In this document: positions 52,913-60,999 of the stretch, in pieces
Numbering within the stretch: position 1 is the stretch's first letter
How the letters are laid out: each line of letters starts with the position of its first letter
Source of the DNA: Planotetraspora kaengkrachanensis
Lineage (GTDB): Bacteria > Actinomycetota > Actinomycetes > Streptosporangiales > Streptosporangiaceae
Direction of reading: 5' to 3'
DNA length: 64,000 bases
Assembly: GCF_016862895.1 (NCBI RefSeq)
Contig: NZ_BONV01000013.1
Location: forward strand, 124,001-188,000
Notes under the pieces: model-generated
The model's input: only the letters and a program-made list of their open reading frames with translations
Told to the model about the DNA's origin: nothing
Database searches by the model: none
Made by a program: the position numbers and the translations under genes

Positions 52913-54259
52913 ATGGTCAGCACCCCCCAACCCCGCACCAGAATCGGCAAGATCGTCGGAGCCAGCCTGATCGGCACCACGATCGAGTGGTACGACTTCT
53001 TCCTGTACGGCTCCGCCGCGGCTTTGGTCTTCAACAAGCTGTTCTTCCCGACGCAGGACGCGCTCACCGGCACGCTGCTCTCATTCCTCACCTACGCTGT
53101 GGGCTTCGCCGCCCGTCCGCTCGGTGGGCTGGTCTTCGGGCACTACGGCGACCGGCTCGGCCGCAAGCGGCTGCTCGTCATCAGCCTCCTCATGATGGGC
53201 GGCGCGACGTTCCTGATCGGCCTGCTCCCCACCTACGCCACGCTCGGCACCGGAGCCGCGGTCCTGCTGACCCTGCTCCGGCTGGTCCAGGGATTCGCAC
53301 TCGGCGGCGAATGGGGCGGCGCGGTGCTGATCGTCTCCGAGCACGGAGAGCCGCGTAACCGCGGGTTCTGGGCATCGTGGCCGCAGGCAGGCGCCCCGGG
53401 CGGCAACCTGATCGCCACCGGCGTGCTCGCGCTGCTCACGGCCGTGCAGTCCGACGACGCCTTCCTCTCCTGGGGCTGGCGGATCCCGTTCCTGCTGTCC
53501 GGCGTGCTCGTCCTGATCGGCCTGTGGATCCGGCTGACGGTCAGCGAGTCGCCGGTCTTCCAAGAGGCGCTCGCCAAGCAGGAGAAGGCTCCGTCGGTGC
53601 CCATCCTCGACGTGCTGCGCTATCACTGGCGCGACGTCATCCTCGCGATCGGCGCCCGGCTCGTCGAGAACATCTCCTACTACGTGATCACCGCCTTCAT
53701 CCTGGTGTACGCGGTCGAGGCGGCGGGGCTGGCCAAGCAGACCGCGCTCAACGCGGTGCTCATCGCCTCGGCGATCCACTTCATCACGATCCCGATGTGG
53801 GGCGCGCTCTCCGACCGGGTCGGCCGCCGTCCCGTCTACCTGTTCGGCGCCGCCGCGATGGGCCTGTGGGCGTTCGCCTTCTTCCCGCTGATCGACACCA
53901 AGTCGTTCTTCCTGGTCACGCTGGCCGTGACCGTCGGACTGCTGTTCCACGGCGCGATGTACGGCCCGCAGGCGGCGTTCTTCTCCGAGATGTTCGGGAC
54001 CCGCATGCGCTACTCGGGCGTCTCGATCGGCTACCAGCTCGCCTCGATCGTGGCCGGCGCGCTCGCCCCGATCATCGCGGTCAAGCTGCTCGACTCCTAC
54101 GGCTCCGGCCTTCCCGTCTCCGTCTACGTGGCGGTCGCGGCCGTGCTCACCCTCGTCGCCGTCTTCGTGACCAAGGAGACCCGGGACCGCGATCTGGCCG
54201 CCGTCGAGGCGTCGTCGAACCCCGGCCCGCAGCCCGTCCACGCCGTCAAGGAGGCCTGA
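52913..54259 (+). CDS. MHS-family (metabolite:H+) MFS symporter
   Basis: A 448-residue MFS protein. N-terminal IGTTIEWYDFFLYGSAAAL and the loop FGHYGDRLGRKRLL are hallmarks of the metabolite:H+ symporter family, which imports organic acids such as shikimate, citrate and ketoglutarate. ATG 52913 has GAGGAG 6 bases upstream. TGATG overlap with the secreted hydrolase gene implies linked function. The substrate is probably the product released by that hydrolase, for example 3-hydroxybutyrate (inference). Confidence 0.92.
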   Translation: MVSTPQPRTRIGKIVGASLIGTTIEWYDFFLYGSAAALVFNKLFFPTQDALTGTLLSFLTYAVGFAARPLGGLVFGHYGDRLGRKRLLVISLLMMGGATFLIGLLPTYATLGTGAAVLLTLLRLVQGFALGGEWGGAVLIVSEHGEPRNRGFWASWPQAGAPGGNLIATGVLALLTAVQSDDAFLSWGWRIPFLLSGVLVLIGLWIRLTVSESPVFQEALAKQEKAPSVPILDVLRYHWRDVILAIGARLVENISYYVITAFILVYAVEAAGLAKQTALNAVLIASAIHFITIPMWGALSDRVGRRPVYLFGAAAMGLWAFAFFPLIDTKSFFLVTLAVTVGLLFHGAMYGPQAAFFSEMFGTRMRYSGVSIGYQLASIVAGALAPIIAVKLLDSYGSGLPVSVYVAVAAVLTLVAVFVTKETRDRDLAAVEASSNPGPQPVHAVKEA

Positions 54260-55596
54260 TGTTCCGTCGCGTCAAGGGACTGCTCGTCGCCGCGGTGGTC
54301 GCCGCCGCCGGCCTGTCCGCGGCACCCGCGTCCGCGTCCACCTGCCGCAGCATCGCCGTGCCCGGGGCCGAGCACCAGATCAGCGCATGCCTCGACGACC
54401 TCACAACGGCGGGCACGGTGGCCTCCGGCCACACCGACGTGGCCGACTGGACGGGTCTCAACTCGGCGGGGGCGGTGAACCCGTCCGGCGTGCCCGGCAC
54501 GCAGATCGACGGGTACTTCCCCGACACCTCGACCGGAGACACCAACCACGGCTGGAACCACGACGCGCAGTTCGTCATCCGGCTTCCCGAGCACTGGAAC
54601 GGCGGCCTGGTGGTCGCCGGGTCACCGGGCAACAGGGAGACCTACGCCAACGACTTCACCATCTCCGACTGGGTGCTCGCCAAGGGCTACGCCTACGCCG
54701 CGACCGACAAGGGCAACACCGGCACCACCTTCTACCTCGACGGCAAGCGCCCCGGCGACGCCGTCGCCGAGTGGAACGACCGGGTCAGCCAGCTGGCCGT
54801 CGCCGCCAAGAAGGTCGTCAAGAAGCGGTACGGCAAGGCCCCGAAGACCACGGTCGTCGCCGGCCAGTCCAACGGCGGCTACCTGGTGCGCTGGCAGTTG
54901 GAGAACCGTCCCGACCTGTGGGACGGCGGCGTCGACTGGGAGGGCGTCCTCTGGACGGCCGACGGCCCCAACCTGATGACGTTCCTGCCGCCCGCCCTGC
55001 GGGCCTACCCGGCGGGCGACACCGCGGGCGTGACCGCCGCCGGCTTCGCGCCCGGCTCGTCGTTCCTGTGGCCGTTCCATTACCAGATCTACTGGGACCT
55101 CACCCAGCGGATCTACCGCGAGGAGTTCGACCCGGACTTCGACGGCGCCACCCAGGCGGGCACGCCGTTCTGCGCCTCAGGCACGCCCGCGTGCGACGCC
55201 GACTACGACTACGCGTCCAGGCCGAGGAGCGTGCACAAGGCCGTGGAGAAGGTCTCCCTCACCGGGAAGATCAAGCGGCCGCTGATCACGGTGCACGGCA
55301 CTCTGGACACCCTGCTCCCGATCAGCCAGGATTCGGACGTCTACGCCACCATGGTCGGCGACCAGCACCGCGGCGGCCTGTTCCGGTACTACCGGGTCGA
55401 GGGCGGCAACCACGTCGACGTGCTGTACCCGACCGCCCCGGACCAGCTGCGCCCGCTGCTGCCCTGCTTCCGCAGCGCGTTCACCGCTCTCGAGAAGTGG
55501 ATCGGCAACGGCACGCAACCCCCCGCAAGCAGCACCCTCCCCCGCCCGGCGACGGGCGACCTGGAAAACACCTGCTCTCTCGGAGCCACGCAATGA
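54259..55596 (+). CDS. Secreted alpha/beta hydrolase, tannase/3HB-oligomer-hydrolase-like
   Basis: A 445-residue exported esterase. The signal peptide is residues 1-27 ([19 protein letters not shown]). The nucleophile S204 is in VVAGQSNGGYLV; the SNGG motif is shared with 3-hydroxybutyrate-oligomer hydrolases. ITVHGTLDTLLP supplies the acid and RVEGGNHVDVL the histidine. Cysteines (STCRS, ACLDD, FCASGTPACD, LPCFRS, NTCSL) suggest extracytoplasmic disulfides. It is coupled upstream to the MHS symporter and downstream to another hydrolase. Best guess: releases 3-hydroxybutyrate or a similar acid from esters or oligomers outside the cell. Confidence 0.82.
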   Translation: MFRRVKGLLVAAVVAAAGLSAAPASASTCRSIAVPGAEHQISACLDDLTTAGTVASGHTDVADWTGLNSAGAVNPSGVPGTQIDGYFPDTSTGDTNHGWNHDAQFVIRLPEHWNGGLVVAGSPGNRETYANDFTISDWVLAKGYAYAATDKGNTGTTFYLDGKRPGDAVAEWNDRVSQLAVAAKKVVKKRYGKAPKTTVVAGQSNGGYLVRWQLENRPDLWDGGVDWEGVLWTADGPNLMTFLPPALRAYPAGDTAGVTAAGFAPGSSFLWPFHYQIYWDLTQRIYREEFDPDFDGATQAGTPFCASGTPACDADYDYASRPRSVHKAVEKVSLTGKIKRPLITVHGTLDTLLPISQDSDVYATMVGDQHRGGLFRYYRVEGGNHVDVLYPTAPDQLRPLLPCFRSAFTALEKWIGNGTQPPASSTLPRPATGDLENTCSLGATQ

Positions 55597-56612
55597 GTCC
55601 ATCCCTCACATCCGAGCGCGTCACCACCTCGCGCCTGAACCTCAACGTCGTCTCAGTGCCGGAGTCGGCGGGCGAGCCCGTCCTCTTCGTCCACGGCAAC
55701 GTCTCGTCCAGCACGTTCTGGCACTCCACGATGAAGGCGATCGCCGGCGACGTCCGGCCGCTCGCACTCGACCTGCGCGGGTTCGGCGAGTCCGACCCCG
55801 AGCCGGTGGACGCCTCACGTGGTGTGCGGGACTACTCCGACGACGTCCTGTCCTACCTCGACGTCATCGGGCCCGCCCACCTCGTCGGCTGGAGCCTGGG
55901 CGGCGCCGTCGTCATGCAGGCGCTGCGGGACCGGCCTGAGGCCGTCAGGAGCCTCACCCTGGTCAACCCCTGCTCGCCGTACGGCTTCGGCGGGACGCGG
56001 GGCCCCGAGGGGACGCTCAACCACCCCGACGGCACGGGCTCGGGCGGCGGCGCCGCGAACGCCGACTTCGTGGCGGCGATCAAGGCACGCGACCTCACGG
56101 CCGACTCTCCCGTGTCGCCCCGCGCGGTGCTGCGGGCGGCCTACGTGGCGCCCGGCACGGACCTGGGCGAGGAGGAGGACGCGTTCGTCGAGTCCATGTT
56201 GTCCACCCGCATCGGGGACGACCACTACCCGGGCGACATGTCCGCGGCAGAGGCGTGGCCGGGCATCGCGCCGGGCAAGCGGGGCGTGCTCAACACCCTC
56301 GCCCCCACGAACTTCCGCATCGACGACCTGCACACGATCGAGCCCAAGCCGCCGATCCTGTGGATCAGGGGTGAGCAGGACGTGATCGTCTCGGACACGT
56401 CACTGTTCGACCTCGCCCACCTGGGCGCCATCGGCGCGGTCCCCGGCTGGGACGGCACGCCGGCCCAGCCGATGATCGCCCAGACCCGCGCCGCCCTCGA
56501 GCTCTACGGCGACTACCGCGAGGTGGTCATCGAGGGCGCGGGCCACGGCCCCCAGATCGACCGGCCCGCGGAGTTCCGCGAGGCGCTGCTGGCTCACCTG
56601 CTCGGACGGTAG
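55593..56612 (+). CDS. Cytosolic alpha/beta hydrolase
   Basis: A 339-residue hydrolase without signal peptide. Oxyanion hole FVHGN, nucleophile S101 in LVGWSLGGAV, acid in ILWIRGEQDVIV and His in IEGAGHGPQ form a complete triad. The start ATG 55593 overlaps the previous stop (ATGA), so it is translationally coupled to the secreted hydrolase. It could cleave dimers or esters taken up by the symporter. The 3' end overlaps the convergent glycosyltransferase gene by 19 bases. Confidence 0.9.
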   Translation: MSPSLTSERVTTSRLNLNVVSVPESAGEPVLFVHGNVSSSTFWHSTMKAIAGDVRPLALDLRGFGESDPEPVDASRGVRDYSDDVLSYLDVIGPAHLVGWSLGGAVVMQALRDRPEAVRSLTLVNPCSPYGFGGTRGPEGTLNHPDGTGSGGGAANADFVAAIKARDLTADSPVSPRAVLRAAYVAPGTDLGEEEDAFVESMLSTRIGDDHYPGDMSAAEAWPGIAPGKRGVLNTLAPTNFRIDDLHTIEPKPPILWIRGEQDVIVSDTSLFDLAHLGAIGAVPGWDGTPAQPMIAQTRAALELYGDYREVVIEGAGHGPQIDRPAEFREALLAHLLGR

Positions 56613-58519
56613 CGAAGCACCCGCCGCGCGATCCTTCTGAGGAACGACGGTGCGGGACGCGTCCCGGCGGGCAGGACCCTCACCTGCCCGCCGCGGCCGA
56701 CGGCCAGGCCGAACAGCAGGTCGACGTCCTTCTCGTCGATCCGCAGGCTCGGCCGCCAGGATCCCGGCCCGATGCTGTCGTCCCCGCGCGTCCTGCTCAC
56801 CGGCACCTTGGCGATGAGCTGGCCGGCCAGGCGCCCGGGGATCCCCGGCTCGACGAACGCAGGGACCGTCGTGCTCCGCCCGCGTCCGTCCCCCTGGCGC
56901 AGCACCAGCTCGGCCGGCGGCCCTCCGCTCGGCGGCACGTACGGCACGGGCACGACGACGAAGACGTGCCCCTCCTGGCGGGCGACCGACGCCTTCGACG
57001 ACACCAGCGCGATGGAATCGGGGAACGACTTGGGTTCGACGCAGACGCCGAGCTCGCCGCGCTCCGACCAGCACGGCACGACCAGCCGGCGGGGATCCTC
57101 CGCGAGGATGCCCGCGCAGTTCATGGGCGCGTCGGGCCGGGCGACGCGGGTGCGGCAGGGGTGCACGCCGCGCATCCGCACATGGACCTCCCACACGCCG
57201 GGGCGCAGGGGCCTGCCGAGGGCGGCCGACCCCACGTCGAGCCGGGCCTCGCCGCTCGCCCGGACGCGCACCTGGTCCCCCACCGTGTCCCGGTCGACCG
57301 TGCTCGTCACCGGGAGGAAGTACATGACTCCGGTCTCCGCGTCGCGGATGTAGACCTCCATACGGGCCTTGTCCGCGGCGTCGGTGACGTCGGCGGTCTC
57401 CTGGTCCAGCAGCCCGTCCATGGGCACGGTGGGCGTCCAGAACAGCCGCCCTCCCTCTTCGCGGAACCACAGCGGGCTGCCGTCGGCGCGCACGATCTCG
57501 ACGCCGAGGTCGAGGGCCAGCACGCTCTGCTCCCAGCGCACGTCGCGCAGCTCGGCGCGCAGCCTCGTTCCCTGGGAAGCGGCGGCGAGCTCGACGAGCG
57601 TCTGCAGCCTGCCGTGCCGGAGCAACGCCACCCGCGCCCTCAGGTGAACGGGGAGGTAGGCGTCGAGGGCGGGCGGGAACCGCTCGACGGTGAGGCGGTA
57701 CATCAGCGAGAACAGGATCGTGCGCTCGTCCTCGGAGGCCGCCAGGAACCGGCTGCCGCCGAGGCGCCGCAGCCCCAGCGCCCGGTACCAGTGGGCGTAG
57801 ACGCGGTCGCGCTGCCTGCCTGGCCCGGTGTGGGCGTCGACGACGTCGAGGATCGCGTGCAGGCCGTCGAACAGGGCCTCGGGATCGGGCGAATCGTCCT
57901 CGCTGGGACCGAGGTGGCAGCAGATCTCCTCGGCGAGGATCGCGACCACCTTCGCCGCCAGGTACGCCCTGGTCACGAATGACGGCTCGGACAGCGGGCG
58001 GTCGGGGAAGCGCAACTGGAGGGCCTCGACGAACTCGCGGTTGAACAGCTTGTGCGCCGTCGGCAGCGCCAGCAGGTGGTCGCGCAGGACGTCCGCGCGC
58101 GGCTGGTTCCCGGCGAAGGCCGACAGCGGCGGCCCGCCGTCCACCACGCGGCCGACCAGCACGTCCGCGTCGGCCTCGACCGCCATGCCGTACATGTGCT
58201 CCAGCGCGGCGGACTCCAGCCGGTCTCGCTGGTTCATCAGGTAGACGTAGTCGCCGCGGGCCGCGGACAGGCCCATGTTGCGCACCCGGGCGAGGGAGCC
58301 GCTGTGGTCCAGATGCAGCACGCGGACGTTGGGCCGGTTGGCCGCCATCGCGTCGAGCCTGTCGCGGGCGCCGTCCGTCGACCCGTCGTCTACGAAGATC
58401 ACTTCGTATTCTTCCGGCGGGAGCGACTGCTCGAGGAGCGAACGCACGCACGCGCCGAAGGCGTCATCCGCCAGCCCGGGGTTGAACACGGGCACAACCA
58501 CGCTGACCTTCACACCCAT
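56594..58519 (-). CDS. GT2 family glycosyltransferase, teichoic-acid type
   Basis: A 641-residue protein. The N-terminal GT-A domain (1 to about 230) has VSVVVPVFNPG and IFVDDGSTDGARDRL; the second Asp motif, normally D-x-D or DSDD-like, reads LMNQRDRLE here (about 94-102). The C-terminal 350 residues are strand-rich (WEQSVLALDLGVEIVRADGSPLWF, EVHVRMRGVH, VFVVVPVPYVP) and resemble the carbohydrate-binding extensions of TarS-like wall-polymer glycosyltransferases. ATG 58519 gives the conserved MGVKVSVVVPVFNPG start. It faces the hydrolase gene tail-to-tail. Confidence 0.85.
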   Translation of the reverse strand: MGVKVSVVVPVFNPGLADDAFGACVRSLLEQSLPPEEYEVIFVDDGSTDGARDRLDAMAANRPNVRVLHLDHSGSLARVRNMGLSAARGDYVYLMNQRDRLESAALEHMYGMAVEADADVLVGRVVDGGPPLSAFAGNQPRADVLRDHLLALPTAHKLFNREFVEALQLRFPDRPLSEPSFVTRAYLAAKVVAILAEEICCHLGPSEDDSPDPEALFDGLHAILDVVDAHTGPGRQRDRVYAHWYRALGLRRLGGSRFLAASEDERTILFSLMYRLTVERFPPALDAYLPVHLRARVALLRHGRLQTLVELAAASQGTRLRAELRDVRWEQSVLALDLGVEIVRADGSPLWFREEGGRLFWTPTVPMDGLLDQETADVTDAADKARMEVYIRDAETGVMYFLPVTSTVDRDTVGDQVRVRASGEARLDVGSAALGRPLRPGVWEVHVRMRGVHPCRTRVARPDAPMNCAGILAEDPRRLVVPCWSERGELGVCVEPKSFPDSIALVSSKASVARQEGHVFVVVPVPYVPPSGGPPAELVLRQGDGRGRSTTVPAFVEPGIPGRLAGQLIAKVPVSRTRGDDSIGPGSWRPSLRIDEKDVDLLFGLAVGRGGQVRVLPAGTRPAPSFLRRIARRVLRYRPSR

Positions 58520-58568
58520 GAGGGCAAGGGTGCATTGCGGACCGGTGGTGTCCCTCAGGCTTGCCGAA

Positions 58569-58637
58569 TGGTCGACCAAATCTGACCAGAGAATGGACGC
58601 CTCACCGGTGTGGACCGGACCGGCCGCCGGCGGCCGG
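58569..58637. promoter_or_regulatory. Palindromes between the GT2 and kinase genes
   Basis: TGGTCGACCA (58569-58578) and an 18-base GC-only palindrome CCGGCCGCCGGCGGCCGG (58620-58637) lie in the 198-base divergent region. Both are perfect; either could be an operator or fold into a hairpin. Confidence 0.4.
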
Positions 58638-58717
58638 CGTGCAGGGCGGCGATCCACGGCCGGACCGGCGCGAAATCCCGTTGGACGCGATCGCCGCCGA
58701 TCGGCCAGGCTGGCGAG

Positions 58718-59353
58718 ATGCTGCTCAAGCTGACGGGATCCAGCTGCTCGGGCAAGTCGACACTCGCCTTCTCCGTGGCCGGCAGGCTCCGAGGAGTGGC
58801 GGTGCACGACTTCGACGAAGCCGGTGTGCCGGAGGGCGCGGACCGCACCTGGCGCCAGCGGACGACCGAACTGTGGGTGCGCAGAGCCTTGGACTACCAG
58901 GAGCGTGGGGTGGACCTCCTGCTCACCGGCCAGTCTCCGCTGGGGGAGGTCCTGGCCGTCCCCTCAGCTCCTCTGCTGGACGCGATCGCCGTGTGCCTGG
59001 TCGACGTCGCCGGCGACGAGCGGCGCGACAGGCTCGTCGGACGTGATCCCGGCCGATGGGACGCCTCCGCCGTCGCCGCGTTCCTCGGCTGGGCCGCGTG
59101 GCACCGCGGGCATGCCCGCGACCCCCGTCATCTGCCTGAGGCCGTCACGAACGGCGGCGCGCCCGAGATGGTCTGGAACCGCTGGACCGGATGGGCCGCG
59201 ACCGACCCGCGCTGGCGGACCCATGTGCTCGACACCACGGGCCGGCCGCTTGCGCGTTCCGTCGACCAGGTCGAGGCGTGGATCGCGGAGCAACGCGACG
59301 CGCACCGATCCGGCGTGCTCCCGCTCGCCGGAGGCTGGGCCGATACGGCCTAG
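58718..59353 (+). CDS. Small P-loop (AAA/kinase-like) NTPase
   Basis: A 211-residue P-loop protein of the nucleoside/shikimate-kinase-like fold. Walker A is GSSCSGKST (7-15). The VHDFDEAGVP segment and VDLLLTGQSPLGEV follow, then an Arg-rich lid (DERRDRLVGRDPGRWD). The ATG at 58718 (MLLKLTGSSCSGKSTLAF) starts at the fold; a longer GTG form adds Arg-rich nonsense. Substrate unknown. The stop overlaps the convergent transglycosylase stop. Confidence 0.8.
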   Translation: MLLKLTGSSCSGKSTLAFSVAGRLRGVAVHDFDEAGVPEGADRTWRQRTTELWVRRALDYQERGVDLLLTGQSPLGEVLAVPSAPLLDAIAVCLVDVAGDERRDRLVGRDPGRWDASAVAAFLGWAAWHRGHARDPRHLPEAVTNGGAPEMVWNRWTGWAATDPRWRTHVLDTTGRPLARSVDQVEAWIAEQRDAHRSGVLPLAGGWADTA

Positions 59354-60102
59354 TACCAGCCGACCGACTGGGAGTGCGCCCAGGCGCCGCAGGGCGACTT
59401 GTAGCGGCCGGCGATGTACCCGAGCCCCCACTTGATCTGGGTCGCGGGGTTGGTCTGCCAGTCCGATCCCGCGCTGGCCATCTTGCTGCCCGGCAGAGAC
59501 TGGGGGATTCCGTACGCGCCGCTGTAGCGGTTCATCGCCCGCTCGTTCCAGTGGCTCTCCTTGTCCCACAACTTCTCGAGGCATCCCCACTCGCTGCTCC
59601 AGCCGCGGGCGTCGGCCATCTGCTTGCCGAGCGCCTTGTTGCTGCCGGGGTCCGGGGTGGAGCCGGGCGGGAAGTTGGCCACAGGGAAGCCGCCACCGCC
59701 CGGGGCCTTCGGAACGATCTTCACCGGGTCGAGGTTCGCCTTGCGGCTGTCGGTGACCTCTTTGAGCCTGTCCTGCTTGAGCGCCTGGACGGCGTGCGCC
59801 TTGAGCGCGTCGTTCTCCGGGTTGGGCGCGTAGGGATCGCTGTTGGCGATGTCCTGGAGGGTGAGCACGTCCCTCGGCGCCTTGGCGTTCTCCATGGCCG
59901 TGCGGACCACGTAGGCCGTGCCGCCGGCGAGGACCGCGATCGTGACCCCGATGATGGCGACCCGCTTGGGGGTCACCCAGCCAGGCTTGGACTTGACGCC
60001 GGGACGCTTCGATCGAGAACGGGGCGCGGGCGGACGATCCCTCAGCTGCTGACCAGAGCTCACGGCACCTGAGCTTGCCCTGTCTTGGGAGGTGTTGCGC
60101 AC
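59350..60102 (-). CDS. Membrane-anchored SLT-type lytic transglycosylase
   Basis: A 250-residue protein. A basic N-terminus, TM/signal-anchor (VAIIGVTIAVLAGGTAYVV, about 48-66), a linker, and a C-terminal transglycosylase domain (about 165-250). Candidate catalytic E182 is in LWDKESHWNERAMN, then SGAYGIPQSLPGSKM and WGLGYIAGRY. It cuts glycan strands in the wall. GTG 60102 is used though no clear SD is seen. An imperfect inverted repeat GAGAAACAC-ACTTG-GTGTTCTC (60109-60130) and a CRP-type site (60170-60185) lie upstream. Confidence 0.88.
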   Translation of the reverse strand: MRNTSQDRASSGAVSSGQQLRDRPPAPRSRSKRPGVKSKPGWVTPKRVAIIGVTIAVLAGGTAYVVRTAMENAKAPRDVLTLQDIANSDPYAPNPENDALKAHAVQALKQDRLKEVTDSRKANLDPVKIVPKAPGGGGFPVANFPPGSTPDPGSNKALGKQMADARGWSSEWGCLEKLWDKESHWNERAMNRYSGAYGIPQSLPGSKMASAGSDWQTNPATQIKWGLGYIAGRYKSPCGAWAHSQSVGWY

Positions 60103-60169
60103 CTAATCGAGAAACACACTTGGTGTTCTCTTGACCTAACCCGCCTGCTACATGGACTTTCCATAGAAA

Positions 60170-60185
60170 TGTGATTTTGGTCACA
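60170..60185. promoter_or_regulatory. Consensus CRP site between transglycosylase and two-component genes
   Basis: TGTGATTTTGGTCACA matches TGTGA-N6-TCACA at all ten defined positions. It lies 68 bases upstream of the transglycosylase start and about 140 bases from the response-regulator start. M. tuberculosis Crp is known to activate the wall-hydrolase gene rpfA, so control of the transglycosylase is the likelier role. Confidence 0.75.
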
Positions 60186-60324
60186 TCACCCGTAAATCAT
60201 GCCACTGCATGCCCAACGGGAAGTCCTTGCCACTCTCCCCTCTTTACATGTGGATCATGTGCGCCCGATGTCACAGTTTCATGTCGAAGATGGGAGAACG
60301 TCCGGACAGAACCATAATGACCGC

Positions 60325-60999
60325 GTGGCAGGCATCCTCCTCGTCGAAGACGACCCCTCCGTCCGCACCGGGCTCGAACTGGCGCTCACCCGCCAGGGGC
60401 ACTCGGTGACGACGTACGCGTCGGGTGAGGAGGCCCTCGACCACGTGCGGGCGCGCAGGCCCGAGATCGTCATCCTCGACGTGATGCTGCCCGGCATCGA
60501 CGGCGTTGAGGTCTGCCGCCGCATCCGCAAGCTCGACTCGCTGCCCATCATCCTGCTGACCGCGCGCGGCGACGACCTCGACGTGGTCGTGGGGCTGGAG
60601 GCGGGCGCCGACGACTACGTGGTCAAGCCCGTCGAACCGCGCGTTCTCGACGCGCGCATCCGGGCGATCCTCCGGCGGCTCGAGTCCGCGTCCTCCGACC
60701 GCGTCAGCTTCGGCGACCTGGTGATCGACCGGGGCGCGCTCAAGATCAGTCTGGACGGCCGCGAGATCCACCTCACCCCCACAGAACTGCGCCTGCTGCT
60801 CGAGCTCGTCCGCCATCCCGGCCAGGTGCTCAACCGCCGCTACCTGCTGCGGGCCGTCTGGGACCACACCCACGTCGCGGACTCGCGGCTGGTCGACGCG
60901 TGCGTGCAGCGGATCCGGGCCAAGATCGAACCGGTGCCCGCCGACCCGGTCTTCATCCACACGGTCCGCGGATTCGGGTACCGCTTCAGCCCGCCATGA
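60325..60999 (+). CDS. OmpR/PhoB-family response regulator
   Basis: A 224-residue regulator. Receiver domain (1-115) has VEDDPS, phospho-acceptor D52 (VILDVMLPGIDG) and Lys in YVVKPVEP. The winged-helix effector (about 130-224; LTPTELRLLLELVRHPGQVLNRRYLLRAVW, RIRAKIEP, VRGFGYRF) binds DNA. GTG 60325 gives the standard OmpR length; CATAAT ends 6 bases before it, a possible leaderless start. ATGA overlap with the kinase. Confidence 0.95.
   Translation: MAGILLVEDDPSVRTGLELALTRQGHSVTTYASGEEALDHVRARRPEIVILDVMLPGIDGVEVCRRIRKLDSLPIILLTARGDDLDVVVGLEAGADDYVVKPVEPRVLDARIRAILRRLESASSDRVSFGDLVIDRGALKISLDGREIHLTPTELRLLLELVRHPGQVLNRRYLLRAVWDHTHVADSRLVDACVQRIRAKIEPVPADPVFIHTVRGFGYRFSPP

Noticed and set aside
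60103-60324. ydaO/c-di-AMP riboswitch upstream of the transglycosylase
   Set aside because: These riboswitches are longer with conserved helices; the 222-base region shows only a CRP site and a short imperfect hairpin.
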